Assembly (NCBI GenBank): GCA_003290165.1
Contig: QNQO01000201.1
Span: 1,116,001 to 1,180,000 of the forward strand
Length of the DNA: 64,000 nt
DNA from: Berberis thunbergii
Lineage: Eukaryota > Streptophyta > Magnoliopsida > Ranunculales > Berberidaceae
Direction: 5' to 3'
Each line of letters starts with the position of its first letter. The stretch's first letter is position 1. Of this stretch, positions 31,750 to 42,965 are shown piece after piece. The notes below the pieces were generated by a model that saw only the letters and a program-made list of their open reading frames with translations, searched no databases and had not been told where the DNA came from. A program made the translations under genes and the position numbers.

Positions 31750-32400
31750 GACTAATCTGGTATGTTTTGCAATGTGTTTATGAATGTATATTTTTTAAGT
31801 TAAGAATAGTGAGTTTTATTTACAAATGTCATTTGTAGGGTTTACAGTGTATGCCTTATGTTATGCCTCGTGAAAGCAATACGATGCCTAGTCGAAACAA
31901 TACACAGGTTTGTTTGTTATATTTACAAGGTATGAATCAGTAAGTATGTTTGCCCACTTATGATTTGTATGCTTGTTATTGTTAAGGATAATAATACGGA
32001 GTCACACGATTTACAATCTGGAAGAATTGATCAATTCTACTCGCTCCTCTCACAGGTACATATTTTGTATTTGGTATGTTTATCTTTGTATTGTTTGTTT
32101 GTTTGTTATGTGTTTTGTATGCCTCATATTATTTATTTTTTAATCATTATTATTTATTTTTGTAGCTGTCAGGTTTAAGCCACGGAATGGACTATACAAA
32201 TTATAGGTTATGATCAGGTTGGTTAAGCTTGTTCATGTCTTTCATGTTTTTTAATCTGAATCTATTTTGCAATCTTTCTGTTTTGAATGTCAATGGTGGC
32301 ACATTCAGTTCACCTTATTGTGTGCTATGTGATTTGACCAAGCAATTTATGTGATCAAATCTTTCTGTTTTGTGTGATCTGCTGCGTTTTTATTTAATTC
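31750..32400 (+). other. MULE internal DNA 3' of the transposase
   Basis: AT-rich sequence with possible small exons separated by intron-like T-rich tracts (for example TTTGTAG at about 31838 and TTTTTGTAG at 32162). No domain was recognised. Confidence 0.35.
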
Positions 32401-32403
32401 TGC

Positions 32404-32825
32404 TCACATTTGTATGGACAATTCAATTCTGCTCTGGAATTTCTATTATGTCAATTCTAGTTTATATTTGTTAAGTGCTATGTCATGCATTCTAGTTTCT
32501 TTTTTTCTACACTTGATTGATATCGGCATGGGCATCCTATTATGTCAATTCTGCTATGGAATTTCTATTTCCAGTCAAGCATCAGTTTCTTTAAACCACT
32601 TTTCAATTCTACTTGTCACCGTCCTCACATTTGTATGGACAATTCAATTCTGCTCTGGAATTTCTATTATGACAATTCTAGTTTCTATTTGTTAAGTGAT
32701 ATGTCATGCATTCGAGTTTCTTTTTTCTACACTTGATTGATATCGGCATAGGCATCCTATTATGTCAATTCTGCTTTGGAATTTCTATTTCCAGTCAAGC
32801 ATCAGTTTCTTTAAACCACTTTTTT
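32404..32825 (+). repeat. Tandem duplication, two units of about 221 bp
   Basis: TCACATTTGTATGGACAATT occurs at 32404 and 32625. Both units run on through TGATATCGGCAT.GGCATCC and CCAGTCAAGCATCAGTTTCT. Lies inside the MULE. Confidence 0.88.
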
Positions 32826-33099
32826 CTTAAATGCAATGAATGATATGATATTTCAATAGTTTTGTTGATATATTTTTAATGTAATTCTTTGCAAATTGTT
32901 TAGTTTGAACTTTAGAAGGATAACAAACTAATGGTTTCTAGCCTCATGAAACTTGCTTAGAGCTGAACTTAATTTGTAATCCCAGTTGAGGCAAAGAACA
33001 GGGTCACCCAATCAATCAATTCTATGGTAATTACGTCTTTATCTCTCTTCAGCTGATAAGAGCATGTCTAGAATTTGGTTCCAAGTATCAGGGCAAGTA

Positions 33100-33250
33100 G
33101 ACTGGTTTTCTTATTGTTCTCAAGACATTCTTCAAAACTGATAATGCTGGAGGAGGACCTCCTGGGTATACTGACCCTTTCACTGGCTCTTTCTCTAATA
33201 AGCAGAAATGTGCCTGTACAAATGCAAATTCAGACAATGTGCCTTTTTAA
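33100..33250 (+). pseudogene. Possible captured coding fragment, family unknown
   Basis: Open frame containing KTFFKTDNAGGGPPGYTDPF and then TGSFSNKQKCACTNANSDNV before a stop. The composition (GGGPPGY) looks like protein-coding sequence and not simple repeat. I cannot name the family. Confidence 0.3.
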
Positions 33251-33357
33251 CAAGGTCGCGGGATCATGTGTGCAGCTTTTTATGACTATATGTCCCCATT
33301 CGAAGTTTGTTTGTTGTCACAACTGCTAAGTTATTTACATTGATCTCCTTTGACACA

Positions 33358-33407
33358 GTTGGATTACTGAGATGGCGTCTTATGTGAAATCCATAGACAG
33401 TAATCAC
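33358..33407 (+). pseudogene. Captured exon piece of a plant endo-beta-mannanase
   Basis: After a TTTGACACAG acceptor-like site the frame reads WITEMASYVKSIDSNH. This is the W(I)xEMAxYVKSIDxNHLLE segment of plant mannan endo-1,4-beta-mannosidases (glycoside hydrolase family 5), a wall-loosening enzyme. The match is 16 residues and is cut by the adjacent LTR. Confidence 0.7.
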
Positions 33408-33896
33408 TGTAAAAAGAAGATGATATGATCTGCACTATTGAATAAGCAAATCAATGGACTTACAGAGATTAGGAAGTCTGATGAAGAATCCTGGCAAAAT
33501 TTGGCATGCAAACAACACTGAACAAAGATGACAGAATACTGAACAATGGACAATTCAGCAAGAAAATCTATAGCAAAAAGAAGATTTGTATTGAATGAAT
33601 TGTAAAAGGCAAATTCGAGATGCCCAATCTCCTCAGAGAGCAAAAGCGCAATGTACAACTGATTTTACAAAATGAATGAATCAATTTCTCCTACTGTCTT
33701 CTTATTTATAGAAGTATCTAACATATCAGCTAACAACACTAACAACAATTACTAACAGACAAACAGAGCAATTCCTAACAGAATTACTAACAACTAGCAT
33801 CTAGCACAGACAACAAGATACACTCCGCAACCACAGCTTGCATTCAACAACTTTCAGCAACAACAACTTTCAACAACAACAACTTGTATCCTCAGC
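33408..33896 (-). mobile_element. Solo LTR, probably copia-type, nested in the MULE
   Basis: About 489 bp from TGTAAAAAGAAG to CCTCAGC, flanked by ATCAC (33403-33407, 33897-33901). On the minus strand it carries TTCTATAAATAAGAAGACAG (TATA box) and an AACAAC/GTTGTT-rich start, as in many copia LTRs. The last two bases do not give a canonical CA/TG end, so one border is uncertain by two bases. Confidence 0.6.
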
Positions 33897-34073
33897 ATCA
33901 CATGAGAATAATGGAATAAAAAATAACAAGAGGATAAACTTTTTCACTGTAATCAACAAAAGCATACCATACGAAAGAAAAACAAGAACAATATGAAACA
34001 CAAATTTCATTGGATTATGAAATATATTCACATAATACATATGTATGTACATATTACATTACATATAATTCCA

Positions 34074-34450
34074 TCATTCATCCAAGAGCTTAAGAGTAAA
34101 TAGTACACCTAAGATAATAATTACAATTATCAAAGTATTGATTAAGTCCCTCGTAAAAGCCCAAGGATAATTGTTCCCTTGGGTGACATTTCTTTGATCA
34201 TTCAATAGACCGGCTTGATCGTCAAAAACTACATCATTAACTTTGACATCTTCATTGTTGTTGGATTCCTCCGAATCTCTTTTCGCCGCTTCTGAGCGAA
34301 CCTACAACTCATATGATTCATTAGCTTCATCGACTGACATAAACCCCTTGTAAGAAGCACCCCTATACCCTGATACCGCGGATAAACATGCGGGCCAGTT
34401 TAGTTATACTCCAGGTTGATGACCTTAATTGATACACAACGTACGCTTTG
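34074..34450 (-). pseudogene. Gene fragment with viroplasmin/RNase H1 N-terminal-like motif and C-terminal membrane segment
   Basis: Minus-strand reading contains SGYRGASYKGFMSVDEANES, a match to the small SGxxGAxYKxFxSxxEA domain (PF01693 type) of RNase H1 N-termini and caulimovirus-type viroplasmin proteins. A stop or splice site follows at about 34302, then an acidic linker. The end is TRDLINTLIIVIIILGVLF, a single hydrophobic segment, then LLDE and stop at 34074. Such a domain with a membrane tail suggests a plant protein, not a virus. It is probably another captured host piece inside the MULE. Confidence 0.45.
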
Positions 34451-34769
34451 AATGCCATTCCTACATTAAAAAAAAATCATAAAAGCAATGCAATGCAACA
34501 AATAAGGAATATTTTTTTTGACAATTCAAAAAAAGAAAAGCAACAAAGAAAGATGCTCATTTACTAGATTCAAAAATGGGTTAATTTGTTTTGCTGATAT
34601 ATACTTCACTCTGGTTTTTTCACTCTGAAAGAATTATACCCTACACCACATATCTGCAAATCAGATAATGTCGATGCAGCTTGGTAAAACTCTTCCCTAT
34701 TTAGTCTAGAAACTTTCAACACATAATGCAGAAAGTTTTTCAATTCTAACTCTGTATTTACATGTAAAA

Positions 34770-35060
34770 GGTACAAAGATATGGAAAAATGCATAACCCC
34801 ACTACCAGAGGTAAGTAGCGCAGATGAAGTATTCACTCTTCCTCCTAGAATAAAGAGTGTCTCAATCCCAATTGTCATTGCTGAGAAATTCCAAAATGAC
34901 AATGAGGTTTGGAAAAATCGTGTGACCCACTACAAACATATTATCAGTTCCCTCGCTCAAGGAAGGTTTCAGAACGTAATGGACATGAATGCTTATTTAG
35001 GGGGCTTCCTTGCTGCTATGAGCAAATACCCTGTATGGGTAATGAATGTTGTCCCTACAA
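34770..35060 (+). pseudogene. Second captured PMT-family methyltransferase fragment
   Basis: Plus-strand frame starting MEKCITPLPEVSSADEV. It continues with LPPRIKSVSIPIVIAEKFQN, WKNRVTHYKHIISSLAQGRF, QNVMDMNAYLGGFLAAMSK and YPVWVMNVVPTNS, then enters the TIR. This is the segment of plant PMT proteins just upstream of, and overlapping, the piece at 28690-28850 (shared YPVWVMNV). The methyltransferase core motif DMNAYLGGFAAAL is nearly intact. An exon of at least 290 bp is represented. Confidence 0.9.
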
Positions 35061-35433
35061 ACAGTTATTACAAGAAGAAACCCAGATCTAAAAGAAGAAA
35101 CCCTAGATCTGGAAATGAAGGGGAGACTTACCTTAGCTTTTGCGAAAGGGAAAGAACGAGGGAGAGCTTCTTCTCTGGCTTCGTTTGAGCCGATGATGGG
35201 GAGAGGGTGGAGAGGGAGGGCCTTATCTGTCTCTGTCGAGATGGAAAATGGGGATAACTTCTCTGTCTCTAAGATTAAAAATGCGGAGAAAGCTCGCCCA
35301 TTCCCTCCTTCTTCTCCCCAAAATTTTTGATTTCCTTTTATTTATTTATTTTTTACAATGTCAGCTCCTGCACGTGCGCTCCACCCTCCCTCGCCCATTT
35401 CCTCGCTATTTTCCTCGACATCTAGAATCACCC
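35053..35433 (-). repeat. Right TIR of the MULE
   Basis: Reverse complement of 28114-28530 with indels: the right copy lacks the G tract at 28203 and has a TTTATTTATTT stretch at 35337-35349. Ends GAATCACCC at 35433. Confidence 0.9.
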
Positions 35434-35442
35434 CACTTTTTT

Positions 35443-36230
35443 TCTTCTTCTTTTCTTTGTAACTTGTTCAAATAAACAAACTATAAGTTATACCCTCGGC
35501 AACGACGCCATTTGATTTTTGGAGAAATCTTAAGATAGTGTTTCGTTGTGACTCTCCAATAAATACAAAACTTGAAAAATATTATACTAAAATCTAGCAC
35601 AATGGTAAGTAGAGATCGATCAAAACAAGAGAAATTCCTAGCGGAAACTTTTAGTTCAATCTAAACTAAGGAGATGAAAAATATGATTTTAAAACAATTT
35701 GGTCTAAAATCAACTACAAGTTAAAAATATTCAATTTTAAGAAAAACACGGTTTCATATAAGCAAAAATAGTGTTCATTTCTTATTGTTGAACCAATCAA
35801 TTAGTCCTATCAAGTTCAATAACTTTTTCTCTATACAAGATGTAAATACAATTAGGCATTTGATGAATCACCACTCAAGGCAAAAACAAAGAATCCTTCT
35901 TGTATTTTTATGCATTATAAACAAATGTGTCTAGATCCTTCGTTGGTGATCTCGAACCTGCAACACGAACAACGGTGAGTCAGAGACCATTGTTTTTGTA
36001 GTCGAAGGCACTCTGATGCTTAAGTTAGGCGACGATGCAAGGAATAATATAGACCAGATGAAATTAACAATGTGTATGCATACCTTTCTTTTTCCCTTGT
36101 TTCACCTTATGTAGCGAGTGTTCCCTCCCCAACTATCTCTACTATTGAGGGCATGATGGAGGGAGAAGATCTCACCCAAAATCTTGCCTGTGCATGACTG
36201 AGTTTTTTCGGTATTGACTCTATTTAGGAC
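35443..36230. other. Retroelement-like DNA with a minus-strand primer-site motif
   Basis: On the minus strand TGGCGTCGTTGCCGAGGG (35494-35511) resembles the TGGCGCCGTTGCCGGGGA tRNA-Asp primer site of Athila-type elements, and TGATTTTT at 35513 could be an LTR end. An 18-mer, AAATCTTAAGATAGTGTT (35525-35542), recurs at 57708-57725 next to an Athila PPT. No coding sequence; 35940-36200 holds a weak relative of the Tat LTR (GCGACGATGCAAGGAATAAT region). Confidence 0.35.
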
Positions 36231-36660
36231 TGTAATAGCCTTGTGTAGGCGAGCTCTGGACTGACGGGCTACCTTGTGTGAGTGGGCTTTGATGCTAGCA
36301 GCTCAGTATGTGGGTGAGCTCAGAGGTTGAAAGGATATCTTGTGTGGGTGGGCTTAGAGACTGGTAGGCTACCTTGGTGTTATACTCCCACATCCCTTGG
36401 GTAATGGAAGAGAATGTGTTGTATCTGTGCGAGGTTGGATCCCCTTGATACGACAAATTTTAATGCCGCGAGGGTGGTAAGGCCCAAAGTAGACAATATC
36501 ATACCATGTGAATTGGGTCGTTACAAAATGTTATCAGAGCCAGACAGAATCGGAAGTGTGCTAACGAGGACATTGGGCCCTGAGGGTGGTAGATTGTAAT
36601 AGCCTTGTGTGAGCGGGCTATGAGGCTAACAGACTACCTTGTGTGGACGCGCTCTGAATA
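36231..36660 (+). mobile_element. TRIM-like element: LTR, primer site, short centre, truncated second LTR
   Basis: LTR 36231-36525 starts TGTAATAGCCTTGTGT and ends GGGTCGTTACA. The primer site TGTTATCAGAGCC (36529-36541) resembles TGGTATCAGAGCC (initiator tRNA-Met). Only about 70 bp later, after GGGCCCTGAGGGTGGTAGA as PPT, TGTAATAGCCTTGTGT starts again at 36595 and can be followed to about 36655. An internal region this short is the mark of terminal-repeat retrotransposons in miniature. A relative of the LTR end is at 44294-44375. Confidence 0.7.
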
Positions 36661-36828
36661 TAAATCGTGTCGTTATATAACACATTTTAAACTATGCATG
36701 TGGTGTCATAGTTATACGGTTAAAAATGTTATTTTCCACCATTCCAAAAAAAAAGCCTTTAATGAAAGTCATCGTCACGTACGATTGTGTCCTTTGAAGA
36801 TGTAAAAAGTCAGATCTGTAAATCAAAA

Positions 36829-37024
36829 CGAAAATTCTAAATGTCGAGAAAGTGGGTGAGGAAAACAGCGAGGGAGGGAGAGAGGGATGGAGGGAGCCGT
36901 CCATCCCCCTCGGGACACATGCATGAAAAATGATGGCACACATCCCGAGAGAATGGACGGCTCCCTCCATCCCTCTCTCCCTCCCTCGCTGTTTTCCTCG
37001 CCCATTCCCTCGACAGGTAGAATC
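36829..37024. mobile_element. MULE-type foldback MITE, 196 bp
   Basis: The arms AACAGCGAGGGAGGGAGAGA...GGAGGGAGCCGTCCAT pair across a loop near 36925. The perfect 9-bp duplication AAATCAAAA lies at 36820-36828 and 37025-37033. Its end (reversed) GATTCTACCTGTCGAGG and the block ATGGGCGAGG resemble the TIR of the 28114 MULE. Confidence 0.9.
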
Positions 37025-37039
37025 AAATCAAAATGGTAA

Positions 37040-37260
37040 TGGGTAGAAAAGGGTTTAAAAAGTACGTATGGTGTTGTAAAAGGCTGCAACAGAGTAATGG
37101 ATGACTTTTGTTTAACAAGTTTTATCCTATACAAGCACTTGTGGTTACCATGCATCGCAACTCAGTGAAAATTACATGTGTTGTTGTGACCAACACTATA
37201 AAGTTTGCAAAAGAGTAATGATGACTTTTGTTTAATAAGTATTATCCTATACGAGATTTG
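37040..37260 (+). repeat. Two-copy local duplication
   Basis: GTAATGGATGACTTTTGTTT near 37092 and GTAATGATGACTTTTGTTTA near 37214 lie in the same context (GCAAMAGAG before, ATTATCCTATAC after). Confidence 0.6.
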
Positions 37261-38152
37261 ATATGTTGCCTAAGAAGCTTAGCGTCTGAGGGGGTTTCAA
37301 TTGGATTCACCAATGAAGTGGGTGACAAGTCTTTGCCTGAGAAGAAGCGAAAAACTCCTTCCTTTGTAACCTTCAAATGGTCAAACTGTGTCCACCATTT
37401 AACTTTGAAACGACGGCAGAACCATAACGGAGCTTGATTGGATTGAAATGGATTTGAAAGGGCAGAACAAATGTAGTTCCAACAACAAATCCAGGACAAA
37501 CCAAATATGATGTCTCTGTCAGATTTTGTAAGGTTGTGTTTTGAGTTTGAATTTAGATAACTATTAGTAGGGGTGGGCATTTAGGACCGAAAACCCGGAC
37601 CGAACCGATAACTGGATCGATCGGGTCGGTTCGGTTTTAATTAATTAAAAAAATTTCGGTTGTAAAAGCCCGGCCCGGCCCGAAGTTTCTGGTCCGGGCC
37701 TCGGTTTCCATTTCTGAAGCCTGTCGGTTAACCGGTCCAGCCAGACTTAAATGAAAATATAAATCCTGGGCTTCATAAGTCTCTTAAAAAATTTCTCTAG
37801 GGTTTCCTTCCCATCCTTTTCTTTGCCTCCTCTTATCCTTCTCTTCTTTTCTTCGCCTCCTCGCGAGATCCAGAGTGTAAAGCCAATCCTTCTCTTATTC
37901 TCTTCGCCTCCTCGCGAGATCCAGAGTGTAAAGCTAGATCCAGTGACTCGCCACCTCCTTCCTCTCCACATACAAAGCCAGATCCAGTGAGCTCTCCGCC
38001 TCCTTCCTCTCTACATACAAAGCGCTCACAGACTCTCTCTCCATGCAGACTTCTCTCCGCCTCCTTCCTCTTGACATACAAAATGAGATCCAGAGAGCTC
38101 CTCTTCACATACAAAGAGAGATCCAAAGAGAGAGAGTGAAAGAGACGGAAAG

Positions 38153-38218
38153 ATGCAGATCTTGGACAACGTCAAGGCCAAGATCTAAGACAATGAAGGG
38201 ATTCAACCTGATCAGCAG
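38153..38218 (+). pseudogene. Ubiquitin gene fragment inside a hAT-like element
   Basis: Reads MQIL, then DNVKAKI, a stop, DNEGIQPDQQ. Ubiquitin begins MQIF and has DNVKAKIQDKEGIPPDQQ at residues 24-41, so residues about 5-23 are deleted, Q31 is a stop and P37 is glutamine. Downstream sequence is frameshifted. It is a captured pseudogene, not a functional ubiquitin. Confidence 0.8.
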
Positions 38219-38399
38219 ATGTTCTTCCTGGAGTGTGGAATCATTTGGTTCTTCCAGAGACAATTAAGGTCTACTGGACCTCCTCTCCGCCTCTCAGCCC
38301 TACTCTCACCAAAGGCGGAGGCCCCCCGCTTACTCCCAGCCCTACTCTCATCGAAGGATGAGGCCGAGCCGCCTCCCTCTCCCCGCCTTTCTCTGGATC

Positions 38400-38610
38400 A
38401 TATCAGATCTCTGAACTAGATCAGATCTCAGATCTCTGGTATGGATCAGATCTTAGATCTCTGGTCTGGATCAGATCTCAGATTTCTGATCAGATCAGAT
38501 CTCAGATATCTGATCTTGATCGGATCTCGGATCTCTGATCTTGATCAGATCTCAGACTCTGATCTTGATCAGATCAGATCTTTGTTCTTGATCAGATCTT
38601 TGATCTTGAT
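38400..38610 (+). repeat. Imperfect GATCAGATCTCAGAT short tandem array
   Basis: About ten degenerate copies of an 18-22-bp unit built on GATCAGATCTCAGATCTCTG inside the hAT-like element. Confidence 0.75.
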
Positions 38611-38903
38611 CTTGTAATTTGTATGTTTTATGTTTGTAATTTTTTGATATAAATTTTGTTGTATGCTATAATTTTTTTAATTTTGTTGTATGGTTCGAGT
38701 ATTGTTTTTTTTAATACTGTAAAAGCATTTTTTTTGCTCTTAGGACCGAGACCGGCCCGTAAATCGGTTAACCGGGACTTCGGTTATCCGGTCAACTCGA
38801 TCCGGTTTCGGTTCTCATAAACACGGGCCCGCATTTTTCGGGCCGATTTTTGGTTTTTAGCTTTTGGGCCGGTTAACCGTACTTGCCCAGCCCTAACTAT
38901 TAG

Positions 38904-39276
38904 TATGACATTCTCACTAAGCTGGTTTAGTGATTGATAGCTAACTTATTCTCTATTAGCTTTAATTCTTTTTACATTTTAAAAGAAGGAAACAAAAATG
39001 TTTTGAGTAAGCTCCATGTAGTGTTTGGTTGACTAGGATTGAGATACTGTGTAGAATACTTTTGTTGTTTGAACATTATGGTTTTGGATCATTACCAGGG
39101 AATTTATGAATTATATATGCTTTAGTTCTAAAAATTAGTAATGTCCTTTTTCACGACTCCAAAAAAAATAAATTTGAAAAAAAATATGATTTTAGTATAC
39201 AAACTTACTTGTATATTGGGTATGTGATTTTAGAATGCAGACTTACTTGGTACTGGTTACACCGTTCCATGTGAGT
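38904..39276. other. AT-rich spacer between hAT-like and CACTA elements
   Basis: No ORF or repeat was recognised beyond A/T tracts. Confidence 0.5.
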
Positions 39277-39801
39277 TCGCACTACACAAAAAATCGTCAT
39301 TTATAGCATTTGATAGTAGCTTTTTTTATATTTGTGCTATCAAAAGTGAAGTTTTAATGACATTGAAATATAAAAATGCTAAGAAAAATGGAGCGCGAGA
39401 CTAAAAACATAAAACCCCTTCCTTTGGCTTTTAAAATGGAGCGCGAGACCAATATTTGTGTATATTGGGTAAGTTTCTCTTCTACTAATTTACATCGATC
39501 CGATCTGCTCTTCTTCTTGTTGCTTGGTTAGACTTTTTTGGAGGATCCGATTGAATTCCGTTAATTGTTATGTTTTACCCAAGTATTAGCAATGCTATAC
39601 TTATTCAAGAGACCAAAGGTTGAATTCTTTATTAATTTGATGTGTATGGTGGGTGTTTTAACTGTTAATGCATGATAATGATACTAAAGCTAAATAAGAT
39701 TGTGTATTTGGGCTGTTTAATTGTAGCCCTATATCATATTAAGCAGTTACTCTTTTGTGATACTCAGTGATCTCACTTTTACGTTGCATTGAATGTATTC
39801 A

Positions 39802-41226
<1,425 letters not shown>

Positions 41227-41811
41227 GTATGTTCACATGTATTACAATTTCATGCATAAACTATTATTGTTCCCTTGATGCAATGAACTGGGTGAATTTG
41301 CTGATTGACATGATGTAGTGGAAATAATTGGTAGACTTATCCTAAGAAATCCGAGAAAGCTTCTCTCCCAGACAATCATGTTCTCATAGACTGATGACCC
41401 TACTTAGTTAAATAGAGCTCATGGCAAAATTTGAGGTTTATTTTAGTTTGATTCACTTTTCCGTGAAATGATCTGAACTGGAAGTGTTTATATTGGAATC
41501 GTATCTTGAAAATGTCATGAATGGTGCAAAATTTGAGGTTTATTTTAGTTTGTTATAAAGTTCTTACATTGTTACCTTTTTGAGATACATGAGACATGAT
41601 AAAGAAATGCAGATTCATCCATCAATGAAAAAACATACCTGTGAAAATTTCAACATGAGTAACATACTGGGCATAATCCTAAACTACGAAGAAGTAGCCT
41701 ACCATAGTATATCTTAAAATGTATGTTAGTGTTGTTTTAACCTTGAGAGCATTGTAGTTAGTACCAATGTTCCATTTTTGACTTCTTTGAATGAACTAAC
41801 AGGTACACTAA

Positions 41812-42024
41812 AAGTAAGAGTTCATGGATGAGACTCTTTACCTCACAGTCAATCTAATTGACAATTTTTTGTAGCGTCAGACAGTGGATGGAAAGAGGCT
41901 GCAGTTGGTTGGGGTGACATCCATGCTCTTGGCTTGCAAATACGAGGAAGCTTCGGTTCTTATTGTGGATGGTTTAATTCTGATGTCAGATAAGGCCTAT
42001 ACAAGGAAGGAGGTTCTAGACATG
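41812..42024 (+). pseudogene. Captured B-type cyclin exon
   Basis: Reads EFMDETLYLTVNLIDNFL, a stop, then [39 protein letters not shown] and [11 protein letters not shown], ending at a GTAATTT donor-like site. This is the cyclin box of plant B-type cyclins (usual [34 protein letters not shown]). The stop replaces a glutamate codon (GAG to TAG). Confidence 0.9.
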
Positions 42025-42667
42025 GTAATTTATTTTCTTTGTTTCTTTCTTTTATTCTATACATCAATCTGTAATTTGTACAATTTTTTGTAAAGCTTTA
42101 CATCAATCTGTGACTATTACAAATGACAGTTTTCTATATAATCAACGTCGATACTACATGGATAACATTTATGGTGGGGGATGTTGTATAAATCTTTCTT
42201 TATACAGTGCACAATTTCAATCTTTTTAAAAAGATAGTACTACCTGATGGATCTGTTCTAAGAGAGAGGTATGCTAGTTGACCTACCAAGGATTGCTTAG
42301 ACAGTCATGGATGGGAAGAGGTACATGTTTACAACATCATTATTTGAACTTTGCTTCTATGTCATATAAGATTGTCATGTTTTCATTTTCAAGTTGTTCC
42401 TGCATAGTATCGAAGTCTGCAAAAGATAAACAAAACGTCAGCCAATGATGGCTTGAAACGAGTTAGTTTTCTATCTACAGTTTAATATTCATGACAGGTT
42501 GCTCAATAAAACATGGTGATCAATACTAAGCTGACGTTTTCCATAAGCTTCTCTATTTTTTCATTTTAATTTTTGATGTTTTATTTATTTCTAGTAAGTC
42601 GAGCTTGAGCATTGAGGTCTGAATTTATGTGCACTCTGTGCTTTGTGCAACAAAGTTCCTACTTGGT

Positions 42668-42954
42668 TGACCGTTTTTTCCCTAGGAGATATCTTCGAGC
42701 AGCACAATCTTCTTTTTATGAGGTACATGCAAGTTCTGATTTTACGTTTATAATCAAAAGGAAAATGATTCATGATTTTAATTCATATTATTCGTTTGGG
42801 GATAGTTTGTTTATATTGAGTAACTGTGATCTGCAGAGCCTTGTTCTTGAGTTGGATTTCTTGGCATCCTATTTAGTAGAACCGACTCTATTGGATTATG
42901 GGTTCTTAAAGTTCATTTCTTCGGTCATAGCCGCATCTATTGTACTCCTTGCTT
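42668..42954 (+). pseudogene. Captured A-type cyclin exons
   Basis: Block 1 (42668-42722) reads FFPRRYLRAAQSSFYE with a GTACATG donor. Block 2 follows a CTGCAG acceptor at 42837 and reads LVLELDFLASYLVEPTLLDY and GFLKFISSVIAASIVLLA, then stops. These match the FLRRFLRAAQSS and LELEFLANYLAELTLLDYGF segments of plant A-type cyclins, a different gene from the B-type piece next to it. About 65 bp of block 2 is repeated at 42955-43010. Confidence 0.8.
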
Positions 42955-42965
42955 AATGGACGCTA

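Larger units (their letters stand above)
28114..35433 (+). mobile_element. MULE with FAR1-type transposase relic and captured host gene pieces
   Basis: Long terminal inverted repeats (about 28114-28530 and 35053-35433) begin GGGTGATTCTAGATGTC. The perfect 9-bp duplication CACTTTTTT lies at 28105-28113 and 35434-35442. Inside, on the plus strand, is a decayed FAR1/MULE transposase (29627-31749) and, near both ends, pieces of a PMT-type methyltransferase. There are also an endo-mannanase exon, a viroplasmin-like piece and a nested LTR. It is therefore an autonomous-type element turned gene-capturing (Pack-MULE-like) derivative. Subterminal GAGTGAAGTATAATTTTTT repeats occur at 28671, 28849, 28966 and 29144, and reversed at about 34600. 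Confidence 0.92.
37568..38895. mobile_element. hAT-like non-autonomous element carrying a ubiquitin fragment
   Basis: TIRs TAGGGGTGGGCA and TAGGGCTGGGCA, with the 8-bp duplication ACTATTAG (37560-37567, 38896-38903). Same superfamily and similar ends to the element at 3268. The interior has two or three CTCCTTCCTCTxxACATACA direct repeats (37950-38110), a ubiquitin-like coding remnant and a GATCAGATCTCAGATCTCTG array. No transposase. Confidence 0.9.

Noticed and set aside
34074..34450. Endogenous pararetrovirus (caulimovirus-type) remnant
   Set aside because: Only the small viroplasmin-like motif is present; no movement protein, coat or RT of that group nearby, and the membrane tail fits a host protein better.
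36838..37024. Hairpin as a microRNA precursor
   Set aside because: Perfect 9-bp duplication and MULE-like ends identify it as a MITE. A small-RNA role is possible but not shown.
37747..38126. Minus-strand ORFs in the hAT-like element with repeated GSREEAKR phrases
   Set aside because: Direct CT-rich repeats read in reverse; no homology signal, and the plus strand here looks like a ubiquitin leader.
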